Positions 1 through 12,513 of a stretch of DNA of 47,500 bases are shown piece after piece. The first letter of the stretch is position 1. Every line of letters starts with the position of its first letter. A program made the translations under genes and the position numbers. Origin of the DNA: Chrysomallon squamiferum (taxonomy: Eukaryota; Mollusca; Gastropoda; Neomphalida; Peltospiridae). The notes under the pieces were generated by a model, which worked only from the letters and a program-made list of their open reading frames with translations, searched no databases and was not told the DNA's origin. The DNA lies in assembly GCA_012295275.1 (NCBI GenBank), contig CM022668.1:2565489-2612988 (forward strand). Reading direction: 5' to 3'.

Positions 1-104
1 TATCTGTGTGTGCAGGTGTGTGTATTTATGTATCTGTGTGTGCAGGTGTGGGTTTCTGTGGGTGTGTATGTATATCTGTATGTGTGTGTAGTTGTCCATG
101 TGTT
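1..104. repeat. TG-rich repeat with a 30-bp duplication
   Basis: The motif TATCTGTGTGTGCAGGTGTG occurs at 1 and again at 31, so a 30-bp unit is duplicated at the window edge. It decays into TG/TATG-rich sequence to about 104. The array may extend left of the window. From 105 to 284 I see only AT-rich sequence with no feature. Confidence 0.85.
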
Positions 105-284
105 TAAATAACTGGTGTTTTTTGACTACATAATACTAGACACAAAAAAAAAGTATTCAGTATGAAGTAATTAAATGTCTAAAAGCAGACATAAAATTTT
201 TCTGAAAGTAAGATTTTTTTGTTTTCTTACTAATCATTGTTACTTGCAAATTAATATTTTGTGCAACTGCTTTCTGCTTCAGTC

Positions 285-494
285 AGGACATGTAAAGTTA
301 ATTATACAGTTAAGACATGTAAAGTTAATATACAGGTAGACATTGGCTATAATTAGTATTGCATGGAGACATGTAAAATTAATTAAGTGAAGACAGGTAA
401 AATTAATTATACAGTTAGACATTGGCTATAATTAGTATTGCATGGAGACATGTAAAATTAATTAAGTGAAGACAGGTAAAGTTAATTATTGCCA
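285..494. repeat. 79-bp tandem duplication plus shorter flanking copies
   Basis: TAGACATTGGCTATAATTAG occurs at 337 and 416, giving a 79-bp period with near-identical copies. The sub-motif GACATGTAAAGTTAAT recurs at about 287 and 314 and, with small changes, inside each copy, so the block grew from a shorter unit. The sequence from 495 to 686 is AT-rich with no recognised feature. Confidence 0.85.
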
Positions 495-686
495 ACAACT
501 ACCTGTGTAATTAACTTTGAATGTTTTCTTCTCGTTAAATACAAATCAATTCATTGATCAAATGAAAAAGTTTAAAGAGAGAATAAAATTTATGTGTGTC
601 TTGTACTTGTCTGAAAATAACAAAAAATCAAAATTTCCATTGGATTTGGGCAGAAATATTATTGCTTGTATTTGCATGAGTGAGAA

Positions 687-768
687 TGTGTATGCGTGTG
701 TGCATGTGAATGTGTGTGTATGTCTGTGTGTGTGTATGTCTGTGTGTATGTATATCTGTTTGTGTGTG
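687..768. repeat. Degenerate TG microsatellite
   Basis: TG/TATG/TCTG-rich tract. The short open frame through it is low complexity (alternating V and C) and is not a gene. From 769 to 1,080 the DNA is AT-rich with a short AAAT run near 900. Confidence 0.8.
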
Positions 769-1082
769 TATCAGGCAAAAACAAAGTATAAAAACAATTT
801 TATATCATTTAATCTGAGTTAGTAATTTAATTTAAAAATTAAAGTCTTTACATTGAAGTTCAAATGAACTTTACCACAGCTGACAAAGTAATTTAAAAAT
901 AAATAAATAAATGAAAACAGAAATCTTTTCAAGAAAGCTTGTCCTTTTTTAGGTTGATTAATTCTTTTTAAGGAGATTGGTTATTTCATGCAGTTAGAAT
1001 AATTTTTGAATAAAATGGTTAACACTGTGTCTTTGACATGTACAATATAATATATAGCAGACAGATGTAAAATAAACAATGT

Positions 1083-1280
1083 ATTACACACACATCTAAA
1101 TACACACCATAACACAAATAGGTACTTACAGAGACACACACACACACATATACAAACAAATACATACACACACACACACACATACAAACCCATAGACACA
1201 TATATACATACATCTATACACTCACATAATTAGATAAAATAAAAATGTACTTGCATACATTGCAGACAGACAGACAGACA
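1083..1280. repeat. CA-rich tract and short (GACA)n run
   Basis: Interrupted CA/CATA repeats from about 1083 to 1212, then a perfect GACA run at about 1263-1280 that abuts the large minisatellite. Confidence 0.8.
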
Positions 1281-1282
1281 AA

Positions 1283-4080
1283 TACTACTATCACTTAGTA
1301 CACTACTATCATTTACACACAGTACACTACTATCACTTACAGTACATGACTATCACTTACACACAGTACACTACTATCACATAGTACACTACTATCACTT
1401 ATACACAGTACACTACTATCACTTACACAGTACATGACTATCACTTAGTACACTACTATCACTTACACACAGTACACTACTATCTCTTACACACAGTACA
1501 CTACTATCACTTACACAGTACATGACTATCACTTAGTACACTACTATCATTTACACACAGTACACTACTATCACTTACACACAGTACACTACTATCACTT
1601 ACACACAGTACACTACTATCACTTAGTACACTACTATCACTTACACACAGTACACTACTATCACTTACACACAGTACACTGCTATCACTTAGTACACTAC
1701 TATCACTTACACACAGTACACTACTATCACTTACACACAGTACACTACTATCACTTACACACAGTACACTACTATCACTTAGTACACTACTATCACTTAC
1801 ACACAGTACACTGACTATCACTTAGTACACTACTATCACTTACACACAGTACACTACTATCACTTACACACAGTACACTACTATCACTTACACACAGTAC
1901 ACTACTATCACTTACACACAGTACACTACTATCACTTACACACAGTACACTACTATCACTTAGTACACTACTATCACTTACACACAGTACACTGCTATCA
2001 CTTAGTACACTACTATCACTTACACACAGTACACTACTATCACTTACACACAGTACACTACTATCACTTACACACAGTACACTATTATCACATACACACA
2101 GTACACTACTATCACTTACACACAGTACACTACTATCACTTACACAGTACATGACTATCACTTAGTACACTACTATCACTTAGTAAACTACTATCACTTA
2201 CACACAGTACACTACTATCACTTAGTAAACTACTATCTCTTACACACAGTACACTACTATCACTTACACAGTACATGACTATCACTTAGTACACTACTAT
2301 CATTTACACACAGTACACTACTATCATTTACACACAGTACACTACTATCACTTACAGTACATGACTATCACTTACACACAGTACACTACTATCACTTACA
2401 CACAGTACACTACTATCACTTAGTACACTACTATCACTTACACACAGTACACTACTATCACTTAGTACACTACTATCACTTACACACAGTACACTACTAT
2501 CACTTAGTACACTACTATCACTTACACACAGTACACTACTATCACTTACACACAGTACACTGCTATCACTTACACACACTACTATCACTTAGTACACTAC
2601 TATCACTTACACACAGTACACTACTATCACTTACACACAGTACACTACTATCACTTAGTACACTACTATCACTTACACACAGTACACTACTATCACTTAG
2701 ACACAGTACACTATTATCACATACACACAGTACACTACTATCACTTACACACAGTACACTATTATCACTTACACACAGTACACTACTATCACTTAGTACA
2801 CTACTATCACTTACACACAGTACACTACTATCACTTACACACAGTACACTACTATCACTTAGACACAGTACACTATTATCACATACACACAGTACACTAC
2901 TATCACTTAGTACACTACTATCACTTACACACAGTACACTACTATCACTTACACACAGTACACTACCATCACTTACACACAGTACACTACTATCACTTAC
3001 ACACAGTACACTACTATCACTTACACACAGTACACTACTATCACTTAGACACAGTACAGTACTATCACTTACACACAGTACACTACTATCACTTACACAC
3101 AGTACACTACTATCACTTAGTACACTACTATCACTTACACACAGTACACTACTATCACTTAGACACAGTACACTATTATCACATACACACAGTACACTAC
3201 TATCACTTACACACAGTACACTATTATCACTTACACACAGTACACTACTATCACTTAGTACACTACTATCACTTACACACAGTACACTACTATCACTTAC
3301 ACACAGTACACTACTATCACTTAGACACAGTACACTATTATCACATACACACAGTACACTATTATCACTTACACACAGTACACTACTATCACTTACACAC
3401 AGTACACTACCATCACTTACACACAGTACACTACCATCACTTACACACAGTACACTACCATCACTTACACACAGTACACTACTATCACTTACACACAGTA
3501 CACTACTATCACTTAGACACAGTACAGTACTATCACTTACACACAGTACAGTACTATCACTTACACACAGTACATACTATCACTTACACACAGTACACTA
3601 TTATCACTTACACACAGTACACTACTATCACTTACACACAGTACACTACCATCACTTACACACAGTACACTACCATCACTTACACACAGTACACTACTAT
3701 CACTTACACACAGTACACTACTATCACTTAGACACAGTACAGTACTATCACTTACACACAGTACAGTACTATCACTTACACACAGTACATACTATCACTT
3801 ACACACAGTACACTACTAGTACTTACACACAGTACACTACTATCACTTACACACAGTACACTACTATCACATACACAGTACACTACTATCAATTACACAC
3901 AGTACACTACTGTCACATACACACAGTACACTACTATCACTTAGTACACTACAATTACTTAGTACACTGCTATCACTTACACACAATACACTACTATCAC
4001 TTAGTACAATACTGTCACTTAGTACAATACTGTCACTTAGTACACTACTGTACCTTAGTACACTACAATTACTTAGACTC
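1283..4080. repeat. Large minisatellite of 24-bp and 18-bp units (about 2.8 kb)
   Basis: The core CAGTACACTACTATCA repeats over about 2.8 kb. The long unit is 24 bp (it adds CTTACACA before the core). The short unit is 18 bp and lacks one ACACAC block. Both lengths are multiples of three, so minus-strand frames stay open for long stretches and read as repeats of VLCVSDSS and VLSDSS; these look like by-products of periodicity, with no flanking gene structure. Variants (ATTATC, ACCATC, CTTAGACACAG, CATAC) recur in the same order, which shows higher-order duplication. The units decay after about 3,880. Confidence 0.97.
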
Positions 4081-4194
4081 AGTGACTTCTACCACTGAAC
4101 ACAATACACTTCTTCCCCACCAAGGACAAACACAGAGAAAAGACAAAGAGAAAAGTTATTTCTGACAAACAGCAAACTGTCACTTTGTAGTCAC

Positions 4195-4790
4195 ATTGAT
4201 TCCATGTTCAATAGTTATAACTACAAGGGCAGGCCTAATATTAGTTGGAGTTTTTTTAGGGAAAATTGCAAATATTAGTTGATAGGAAATATATATTGAT
4301 TCTTTGTTCGAAAGTTGAAACTGTAATGGAAAATCTAATACTGATAATTGTAGGGTTATAGGAAATAGAAGAGGTCAGATTATAGAATACATATATGATT
4401 TAATGTGCAGTAGTTGTTACTGCAAGGGCAGAGCTGATGTTTACAATAGTAGGGTGTGGGGAAGACCACAAGGGAAGGTCTGATATTAATAACTGGATGG
4501 CTAGAGAGAAATGTTGAGATCATGATACAGAAGTAAAAACAAATATTGATTCCATATTCAGTGGTTGTTTCTGACCATCAGAGGAATATAAGGAAAGATC
4601 AAGTATTTGTAATAGTAGAGGTCTGGGGAAAGGTAGAGCTCATGGATTTAAAAAAAAAAACAGTTATTTTATTATATTTCCAAATGTTATTATTGGACAT
4701 GAGATAACTAGAAAGGAAGGTCTGGGGAAATTATAGAGGTCATGATGTAGAAAACAAATATCATTGATTCATTGTTTATTTCAAAAACAA
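4195..4790. repeat. Highly diverged tandem repeat of about 100-150 bp units
   Basis: The phrase ATTGATTCCATGTTCAATAG at about 4195 has recognisable relatives at about 4295, 4396, 4544 and 4760, each followed by a 'tgcaagggcag / taatagtaggg / tggggaa' type sequence in similar order. Spacing varies from about 100 to 200 bp. It is old and easily missed. From 4,791 to 5,255 I see only AT-rich sequence. Confidence 0.6.
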
Positions 4791-5255
4791 GGAAAGCTCT
4801 GAAATGTATTTTAGTTTAGAGATCTGTTTTATTCTGCACAGGACTTGTTTCCATTACAAAAGGATTCAAACTGTCATGTTTTTGTTATGAAATGTACATT
4901 TTAAATCTTTGTTTTTAATTTAAAAACGGTGTACTGAGATTCTGATGGATCTTGTAAATCTAGCAACTGCTCAAGTTCTGACAACACAGATTTATTTTCT
5001 GACTTGCAAGAGATGTGCAGAGCTGCATGGGTCACCTTAAACAAAAAAATATTTTTAATTTGTTTTAGAAGTCAGAATAGATACCCCTGTTCAACACACA
5101 TATCTAAATTACTTAATTAAGTTAATGTTCAGTTTGTTAATGAAATATTTCAGTTACCTGTCACTGAATGTTGACAGTTAAATATTTAAATGTTGTGATT
5201 AATTTACTGTCATCTTTATCTCAGGTAAGTTAACTCTTTACCTGCTAGTTAATGA

Positions 5256-5266
5256 TCATCAATGTG

Positions 5267-5328
<62 letters not shown>

Positions 5329-5420
5329 ACACTGATATACACACACACATCACAGACTCTCATACACATTCATAAACACAGAAATATACACACATACATT
5401 CACACACAAAACCATACAAA
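5256..5420. repeat. TA-TG microsatellite followed by CA-rich tract
   Basis: A short TA run at about 5265-5279, an uninterrupted TG run to about 5327, then CA-rich sequence to about 5420. The TG and CA parts are complementary and could fold back. No gene seen from 5421 to 5630. Confidence 0.9.
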
Positions 5421-5626
5421 TACAAATACACTGAGGTAATCTGAGGTCACAGTAAACAGTAAAGGTAAGCTTCATTCATGACATATTGATTTATATATGA
5501 TATCAAATACAGTTATTGTTCCACATGGAAGCATTAATTAGTGCTGTATTCAGTGCTACCAGTTTCAACTGGTTCATCTAATCTTCTGTGTTAATCAGAG
5601 AGTGCACGGTGTTTGTGTATACTGGA

Positions 5627-5630
<4 letters not shown>

Positions 5631-5709
<79 letters not shown>
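5631..5709. repeat. (GA)n microsatellite
   Basis: About 39 uninterrupted GA dinucleotides. The RE-repeat open frame across it is a microsatellite by-product. Confidence 0.95.
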
Positions 5710-5714
<5 letters not shown>

Positions 5715-5762
5715 ATATATTACATTAAATATACATTAAATAATTTAATGTGTAATTCTATA

Positions 5763-6054
5763 ATTAAGGTTTCTTTTTTAGTATTTTGTCTATAAAGATA
5801 CATCCAGTGTCTATTGAACGGTTAAGGTTTCTTTTCTAGTGTCACTGTCTACATAGGCACCTCATATAATTAAATTTTCTTTAATATAATTGATGTTAAG
5901 TCAGAAATACTATATACAGTGTGTAAATGTCTGTCAAAGAGTTAATGTTTCTTTTCTAGTATCTTTGTCTACACAGATATATTACACTATTTTACTTAAC
6001 TAAATATGTAAATAGATATTAAACAGTTAATGTATCTTTGACATAGGGATATTA

Positions 6055-6143
<89 letters not shown>

Positions 6144-6230
6144 AACACAGCCACAGACATATATACATATTAAACAACTAAGGTTTCTTTTCTAGTATCT
6201 TTGTCTACAGAGATATACATTACAGACCTG
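5763..6230. repeat. Diverged repeat of a splice-acceptor-like motif, with a nested compound microsatellite
   Basis: GGTTTCTTTTCTAGTATCTT and close variants occur at about 5768, 5826, 5945 and 6181 (a weaker one near 6030), each followed by a 'TGTCTAC..AGATAT' phrase. Between the last two copies lies a CT-TA-CA compound microsatellite (about 6059-6142). Each copy has a pyrimidine tract ending in TAG, the form of a 3' splice site, but no coding sequence follows. Confidence 0.7.
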
Positions 6231-6436
6231 TCAGTATTGATAACACAGAGAGATTTGTAACGAGAGAGTTCAGTGTCACTGGTTCTGTGTTGAATACGAG
6301 GGTTTAGCTCACAGCTGAGAGATGTGGGTACACAGTTATCTCACAGTGGAAGTGTGTGTAAGATAAGAACTGTTTGGTAAAAGATTTTCTATGGAGAGAG
6401 TTATCTCTCTCAGTTCAGTACGTGAGTCTACCATGG

Positions 6437-6860
6437 AGATGTCGCAATTTCTGTCTGAGTGAATTTCTACTCTGTAAAACATAGTTCTGTGTGACAGGAA
6501 TTTCTACTGTGTGACATACAGTTTTGTGGTAGCGATTTCTGTGTGAATTTCTACTCTGTAAAACTCAGTTTTTGTGACAGGAATTTGTACTGTGTGACAT
6601 ACAGATTGTGTGTGAATTTGTACTGCATAACAGTTTTTGCGGTAGAGATTTCTGTGTGAATTTGTACTGAATAAAATACAGATTTTGTGATGGTATTTGT
6701 ATCTGTTTACACTGAGTCTCACAGAGTATTTGTAATAGAGATTTCTGTGTGAATTTTCATTACATTTCACAAACTATTTGTGATTGGAACTTACGTGTGA
6801 ATTCAAACTGAATTACACACAGTATCAAGATAGTGGATCTCGTGTGAATTTCTGTCAAAT
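6437..6860. repeat. Degenerate tandem repeat of about 36 bp
   Basis: Variants of GTGAATTTCTACTCTGTAAA and GACAGGAATTTCTACTGTGT alternate with a period near 36 bp, roughly 10-12 times, with increasing divergence. The minus-strand 88-residue frame inside (6504-6770) is built of the same repeat (motifs NSHRNLY, VQIHTQS) and is not called as a gene. Confidence 0.75.
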
Positions 6861-8688
6861 ATCACAAAAGTTTGTGACCATGATCTGCTTACAGTGTATT
6901 TGAGAACCATTAATTCTCTCACCACACATTTGTGATTTCTAATAACAAACATTTTTTTATTACCTCACTAATGATGAAGCTGAATGAGGAACAAAGAAGA
7001 AATGTTTTATTGTATTTTCTCTTCACCTGAGATTCCACAGGATTGTCATTCTGAGAAAATCTGAGAAAAATCTGCCTGTTTACGTTGGAGAAAGCAGCAG
7101 ATTGGTGTTTGTGATTTCAGATGTGTCCTGTTGTTTTAGAATCACACAGTGTATCTGTGTTTTGTGGTTTCAGTTTGTGGAATGTTTGTTGAAGGTCTGT
7201 AATGGTGTTTATGGAAATAGCTGAGTGTGTGCAGATTGAGTTATACAGAAACGTGTCTCTTTGATCACAGAGTAGTAAGTTAGCCCAGACTGAGTAAGCA
7301 AAATAAAGTAACATAAGTAAGTAAGTAAATAAATAACTGAATAGATAAATGAGTAAATAAATAAGTAAATGAATACATAAAGTAAAACACAGTAAAGTAC
7401 ACTGAAAGAAAAAGAAAAAGAATATAAAGAAAATAAAATAAAAAAACATAAAGAAATAAAATTTAAAGTAAAAGTTTAATAAACAAATTTTTAAAATTTG
7501 AATTCAAAAAAGAAAAAGAAAGAAAAATTACAATTAAATAATAATAATAGTAAAAAAATATTAAAAAGAAAATAACAAAAAATATACAAAATAAAAAAAG
7601 TAGAAAAAATATTCCAGAGAAATATTTACATTAAATAAGTGGTATTTTTAAATTATAATTTTTTCAAATTAAATTCTAATATTTTTTCTTGTCAATGTAA
7701 AATTATTTTTATAAAATTTGTGTCACTGAATTGTTTCATAAGCTACATTTCTTTTACTGTTTAATTATGATAAACATTTTGAGTATTACAGTTAAATTAA
7801 TTTCAATAAAATAAAATAAATTTAAAGCAATAAATTAATAAATAATAAAAATTAAAAATTAAGAAAATAATAAAATAAAATAAAAAATAAAAATAACTTA
7901 AATAAATTAATAATCAAACTAAATTTAAAAATAAAAAATAAATAAATTTAATAAATCTTTGTAATTTCCTTAAAAAAAGGATTCAAGCATCAACTAACTG
8001 AAAAATAATAAAAATAAAAATTTGCATAAAAGATTTCTGAATTAGATATTTCACTTGAATACTTTTTTAAACATCTAAACTACAAAACTAGCTTTATTTT
8101 TTAGCAAAACCTGACCAAAACGAACTGTTGTATAAATTGTCTTACAAAACATTCTTCACTGGAAATGTCAAAGGGTTGAACACAAATTGTTATCAGTAAA
8201 TTAGTTTGTTTGATACACAACACCTGCAAAAAAACACCTTTTTAAATATAAATAGCTTACAGAAAATAGTACTGTTAATTAACTTCAGTATTAAATAAAT
8301 AAATAAATAAATAAATAAACACAAAGTGAAAAAATTAAAATTAAAAAATCTTGAAGTTAATAAAAGACAGTACAGGAATATAATACAAATTTTGAAAAAA
8401 AAACAATAAAAAAAAATTAATTAACTTGTGAAAAGATTATAAATTTTCTAAGTCATAGTAAAAAAAAAAAAAAAAAAAAAAAAATTAAAAAAAATAAATA
8501 AAAAATATCAGATTTAAAGTTAATTAAAATACTTACAAATGCCTCCACAGAAAATTTAAATTTATTAAATCATTGGCAAGCCTAGAAAAAACATTTTGTA
8601 CTGTTAATTATTTTCAATATTTAAATTCTGTGCAATAAATCTTGTAAAAAAAAACATTGAGTTAATTAATAAAAAGTTAATTATTTTC
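6861..8688. other. AT-rich stretch without recognisable genes
   Basis: Nothing protein-like on either strand. Up to about 7,300 the sequence is complex; then come TAAG/TAAA-type low complexity (7311-7440), A-rich DNA, an (AAAT)n run at about 8293-8320 and a 24-base poly(A) at 8461-8484. Confidence 0.7.
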
Positions 8689-8691
8689 AGC

Positions 8692-9055
8692 AAAAAAGTA
8701 TAAAGTTAACAAATAACAGTGAAAGTATAAAGTTAACAAATAACAGTGAAAGTATAAAGTTAATACAGGTGAAAATGTGAAAAAACTGAGTAAAAAAAGC
8801 CTCAAAAACATCAAGGTCATTAACCTCCTCAAAAACATAAAGTTAATAAATAACAGTAAAAAAAAGTTAATTAACCTCAGTAAAATATATAAAATTAATG
8901 AACTTAGTAAAAACAAACAAGTGGAAAAACCTCAGTGAAAAATATAAAGTTAATAAACTAGTAAAAATGCATAAAGTGAAAACATCTCAGTAAAAGATAT
9001 AAAGTTAATTGAACAAGTGTTAAAGAGAATAAAGTTAAATAACCTCAGTATAATC
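8692..9055. repeat. 27-bp tandem repeat, decaying rightward
   Basis: AGTATAAAGTTAACAAATAA recurs at a 27-bp period near 8697, 8724 and 8751. The array then continues as diverged copies sharing CCTCAGTAAAA and ATAAAGTTAAT up to about 9,055. From 9,056 to 9,650 the DNA is AT-rich with no gene seen. Confidence 0.8.
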
Positions 9056-9650
9056 TTAGTTTTGTAGATGTAACATCTGACAGTGAACAAATACAACAAC
9101 CTCTAACTTTATTAATTTCATACTTTGTATCATGTATAAAACTAAATTTATAACATCATTAAAAAGCTTTTGCTGAAAAAAAAATTTAAGAAAAAAATAA
9201 ATTAGATAAAATAAATTCATAATTAAATTAGTTAAAAATACATTTACAATAAAATAATAAAAAAATAACAGCTGATAATTTTGTACAACAATCTTGACTT
9301 GTATTTTATTAAAATTTTCAAAAAAACGAAGACTATCACACAAATTTTTTTAATCTTCAAGCAATCTGTATCAAATAGTCCATTCAGGGAATACAAGATT
9401 TTTTTTATATTTTAAAACTGGTTAATATCAGCAAATATAACATCCTTGCGTGGAAGTGAACATTTAAAAATAAATTATTTACTGACGTTTCTGCTCTGGT
9501 GTTTGACTGTCTGTTTGTTCGTTCAGGGACTAAAGCAGATCTGTGATTGCTCTTTATAAAATCAATCCTAAAACGTTTATTTCATTACTGAGTGGAAATA
9601 AAAGAAATTACTGGGTTTTTTTGTTACAACGCGTTCAGTCAGACTGGGTT

Positions 9651-9653
9651 GTT

Positions 9654-9691
<38 letters not shown>
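9651..9691. repeat. oligo(T)-oligo(A) junction
   Basis: About 10 T residues run directly into about 30 A residues. It may be the tail of an old retroposed copy or slippage. The T/A switch can fold back on itself. Confidence 0.8.
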
Positions 9692-9693
<2 letters not shown>

Positions 9694-10440
9694 AAGATTC
9701 CTTAACATCAGATTTAGCAAATCGTTAATTCAGTAATCTGCGAGATTAGAATCTGAAGATTTAGGATTTTAAAAACTGCAAAAGTGAATCTGAGAAATAA
9801 TTTGATTAGTAACCTGAATTGTATGACAGGTAAAACAATAATTTGACAGTAATAATAACTAAAAATTTAATTGTTATAGAATTGTAAAACCATTTTTAAT
9901 AAACATAGTAGAAGAAGTAAAAATAAATAAATAATATAGAAATTAGATATTTAGATGTTAACTTAAAATGAACATTATTTTATCAAAACTTCATTTAGAC
10001 AATATTTTGATAAAAAAAAAATAATAATAATAACAAAGACTTATATTTTAATTTAAATTAGTTGTAGCCATATTTTTACAAAAATTGAAATAGGTTTTTC
10101 AGAAGAAATAAAATTGTGAACAATCAAGAATTTAATATTTGATACTGGATATTAAAACTGAGCAATTTGTGGTTTTTGGATGATTGCTGTGGTTTTTAAA
10201 TAAAACAAATGTGGATTCATTTTTCTAGACTCATATAAGTAATCTGTTTTTGAAATGTTGAAGTGATTTTTTTGAATTATTCAAACAGTTTTTGATTTAT
10301 AGAAAAGTGGTGAATTTTCATTATAGGAATATAAACAATTTTTCTTACATAAAAGTGGTTTTCAAATTGAAATTTTGGATTACACAAAACAAGTGGTTTT
10401 TGAATCAAACACAAATATTTTTGGAATTCTGGCTTTTTAA
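9692..10440. other. AT-rich DNA with a degenerate 'GTGGTTTTT' repeat
   Basis: No coding signal. From about 10,160 to 10,440 the phrase GTGGTTTTTGAAT and relatives recur every 30-60 bp (for example near 10,170, 10,189, 10,238 and 10,392), suggesting another eroded tandem array. Confidence 0.5.
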
Positions 10441-10504
10441 AGTTACCAACTTCTAATAACCAAAAAAAAATACTTCTTAGATGGATGTACAGGACAAATG
10501 TTTG

Positions 10505-10625
10505 ATAACCAATGATTAGCTGTGTCTCTGGATATATTAACTAATAAGAGCCTGTTTCTGATTGGCTCAAGATACTCTAGCAGCTCAAAAGGAGAGTTTT
10601 CATTGGCTATGTTGTGCAAATCAAA
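10505..10625. promoter_or_regulatory. Cluster of three CCAAT boxes
   Basis: CCAAT at 10509 (plus) and ATTGG (minus CCAAT) at 10561 and 10602, the last two 41 bp apart in TTGGCT context, followed by TGTGCAAATC, an octamer-like site. The patch is complex sequence in an otherwise AT-rich area. Promoter or enhancer activity is inference from motif density. A short minus-strand open frame (10443-10643) overlaps and shows no recognisable domain. Confidence 0.25.
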
Positions 10626-10705
10626 TTCACTGAACTGCTTCAAGGATATTAAAGAAAAAGAGGTGAGACATTTTAAAAATATAGTTAAATATATATTAAA
10701 ATTTT

Positions 10706-10735
10706 ACTTATTTATTTATTTATTTATTTATTTTG
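10706..10735. repeat. (TTTA)n microsatellite
   Basis: About seven TTTA/TTAT units. Confidence 0.9.
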
Positions 10736-10895
10736 CTGTTATTTAAGGTGAAATATGATGACAACAACATAAATTAGTAGTAGTAATATAATTTTATTTG
10801 TCACATGGTTGTAAAAAATTGGCTTTTTTCTGTGGTGCAACACAATTTTTTTTTTTTTCTTTTCATTTTCTTTATACATTTTTTCCATCTTTTTA

Positions 10896-10956
10896 CTGTG
10901 TGTATTTATGTGTGTGTGTGTCTGTGTGTGTCTGTGTATGTGTGTGTCAAAAATAT

Positions 10957-10988
<32 letters not shown>

Positions 10989-11092
10989 TTGTGTATGTGT
11001 GTATGTATGTGTGTGTATGTGTGTATGTATGTGTGTGTATGTGTGTGTGTGTAGGTGTGTGAGTGTATGTATGTATGTGTGTTTGTGTGTTT

Positions 11093-11191
<99 letters not shown>

Positions 11192-11320
11192 TATGTGTGT
11201 GAGTGTATGTGTGTCTGTGTGTGTGTGTGTGTATGTGTGTATGTGTGTGTATGTGTGTGAGTATGTGTGTCTGTGTCTGTATGTGTGTTTGTGTGTTTGT
11301 GTATGTGTGTGTGTGTGTGT

Positions 11321-11373
<53 letters not shown>

Positions 11374-11410
11374 TGTGTGTGTTTGTGTGTTTATGTGTGT
11401 GTTTATGTTC
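10896..11410. repeat. TG/TATG compound microsatellite (about 510 bp)
   Basis: TG runs with scattered TATG, TTTG, TCTG and GAGTG interruptions. Both strands stay open in several frames (V/C on plus, H/T on minus) because a dinucleotide repeat holds no stops; none is a gene. The sequence from 11,411 to 11,780 is complex but without a recognised feature. Confidence 0.95.
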
Positions 11411-11778
11411 ATCAGGCTTAGAAACTATCACATGTTAATCAGCTGACCACTATGTCACTACTGAGGTCAATTCAAACATGTCTGAAGATTTCACAGTCTG
11501 TTATTTGAAGAAAGGGTCTTGGGTTTAGTTCTTGTAGCATCTGTCTGTACAACTAAATTGTACTAAATATGGTATCAGAGGACTCAAAAATGACTGATCT
11601 AAAGGAATGTAAAGCTAAAATTATTGTTAAATGAGTGTATTAGCCAGAATCATTGCCAGACATATGGTTGGCAAAGATTAGACAAAAATCCCAACATAGA
11701 CCTATCTCTGGCACAAAACCAGTGATATCTATACAAATGTCCATTTGAACTGTTTTCTGTTAAAGAATACTTGGGCTA

Positions 11779-11780
<2 letters not shown>

Positions 11781-11858
<78 letters not shown>

Positions 11859-11870
11859 ATGTATATGATT
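11781..11870. repeat. (TG)n-(TATG)n microsatellite
   Basis: About 30 TG units followed by TATG units. From 11,871 to 12,310 the DNA is AT-rich with no gene. Confidence 0.95.
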
Positions 11871-12310
11871 GTGTATGTGTGTACATTTCAATTTGCTTAT
11901 GTCCAAATGAGTCTATATATTTTTGAAACCATGTCTGTACATGTGTATGTTATATCAGAGTTCTTTTTCTATTTTTTTATTTATAATAACTATAACAAAA
12001 TCCAAAAGGCACTTCAAAATGCCCATGAAAATGTATATTAGTTTGTATTTTTAACAACAGTATGTAAAAATCAGTATGTAATATGACTTTGATAATGAAC
12101 CTGTGTATAAAATAATGTATAAAACAAGATAACTAATGTCCTCTCTCTTATTTCACACAGAAAATTCTAATTTATGATATAAAAACAAAGTTTTCATTAC
12201 AGTGTAATGTTGTTCATATTTTGTTTCTTTGTAAAGTTGACAGTTGTAGTGACATAGAAATAACAGTGATATAACTGTGTGTTATATTTCTTATATGTAC
12301 CAGTCTACTA

Positions 12311-12378
<68 letters not shown>

Positions 12379-12427
12379 AATAATAATAAATAATAACAAA
12401 ATAAAAAATAATAATAACTATACCAAA

Positions 12428-12513
<86 letters not shown>

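Noticed and set aside
1283-4080. CRISPR array (regular repeats with alternating spacer-like units)
   Set aside because: There are no unique spacers; every unit is a variant of the same 24/18-bp sequence, and the context is eukaryotic.
5259-5420. Telomere-like or satellite sequence
   Set aside because: No TTAGGG-type array is present; the tract is ordinary TA/TG/CA microsatellite.
10739-11431. 230-residue minus frame rich in His-Thr (and the matching V/C plus frames)
   Set aside because: It is the translation of a TG/CA dinucleotide array, which has no stops in several frames. The same pattern recurs at every TG array in the window.
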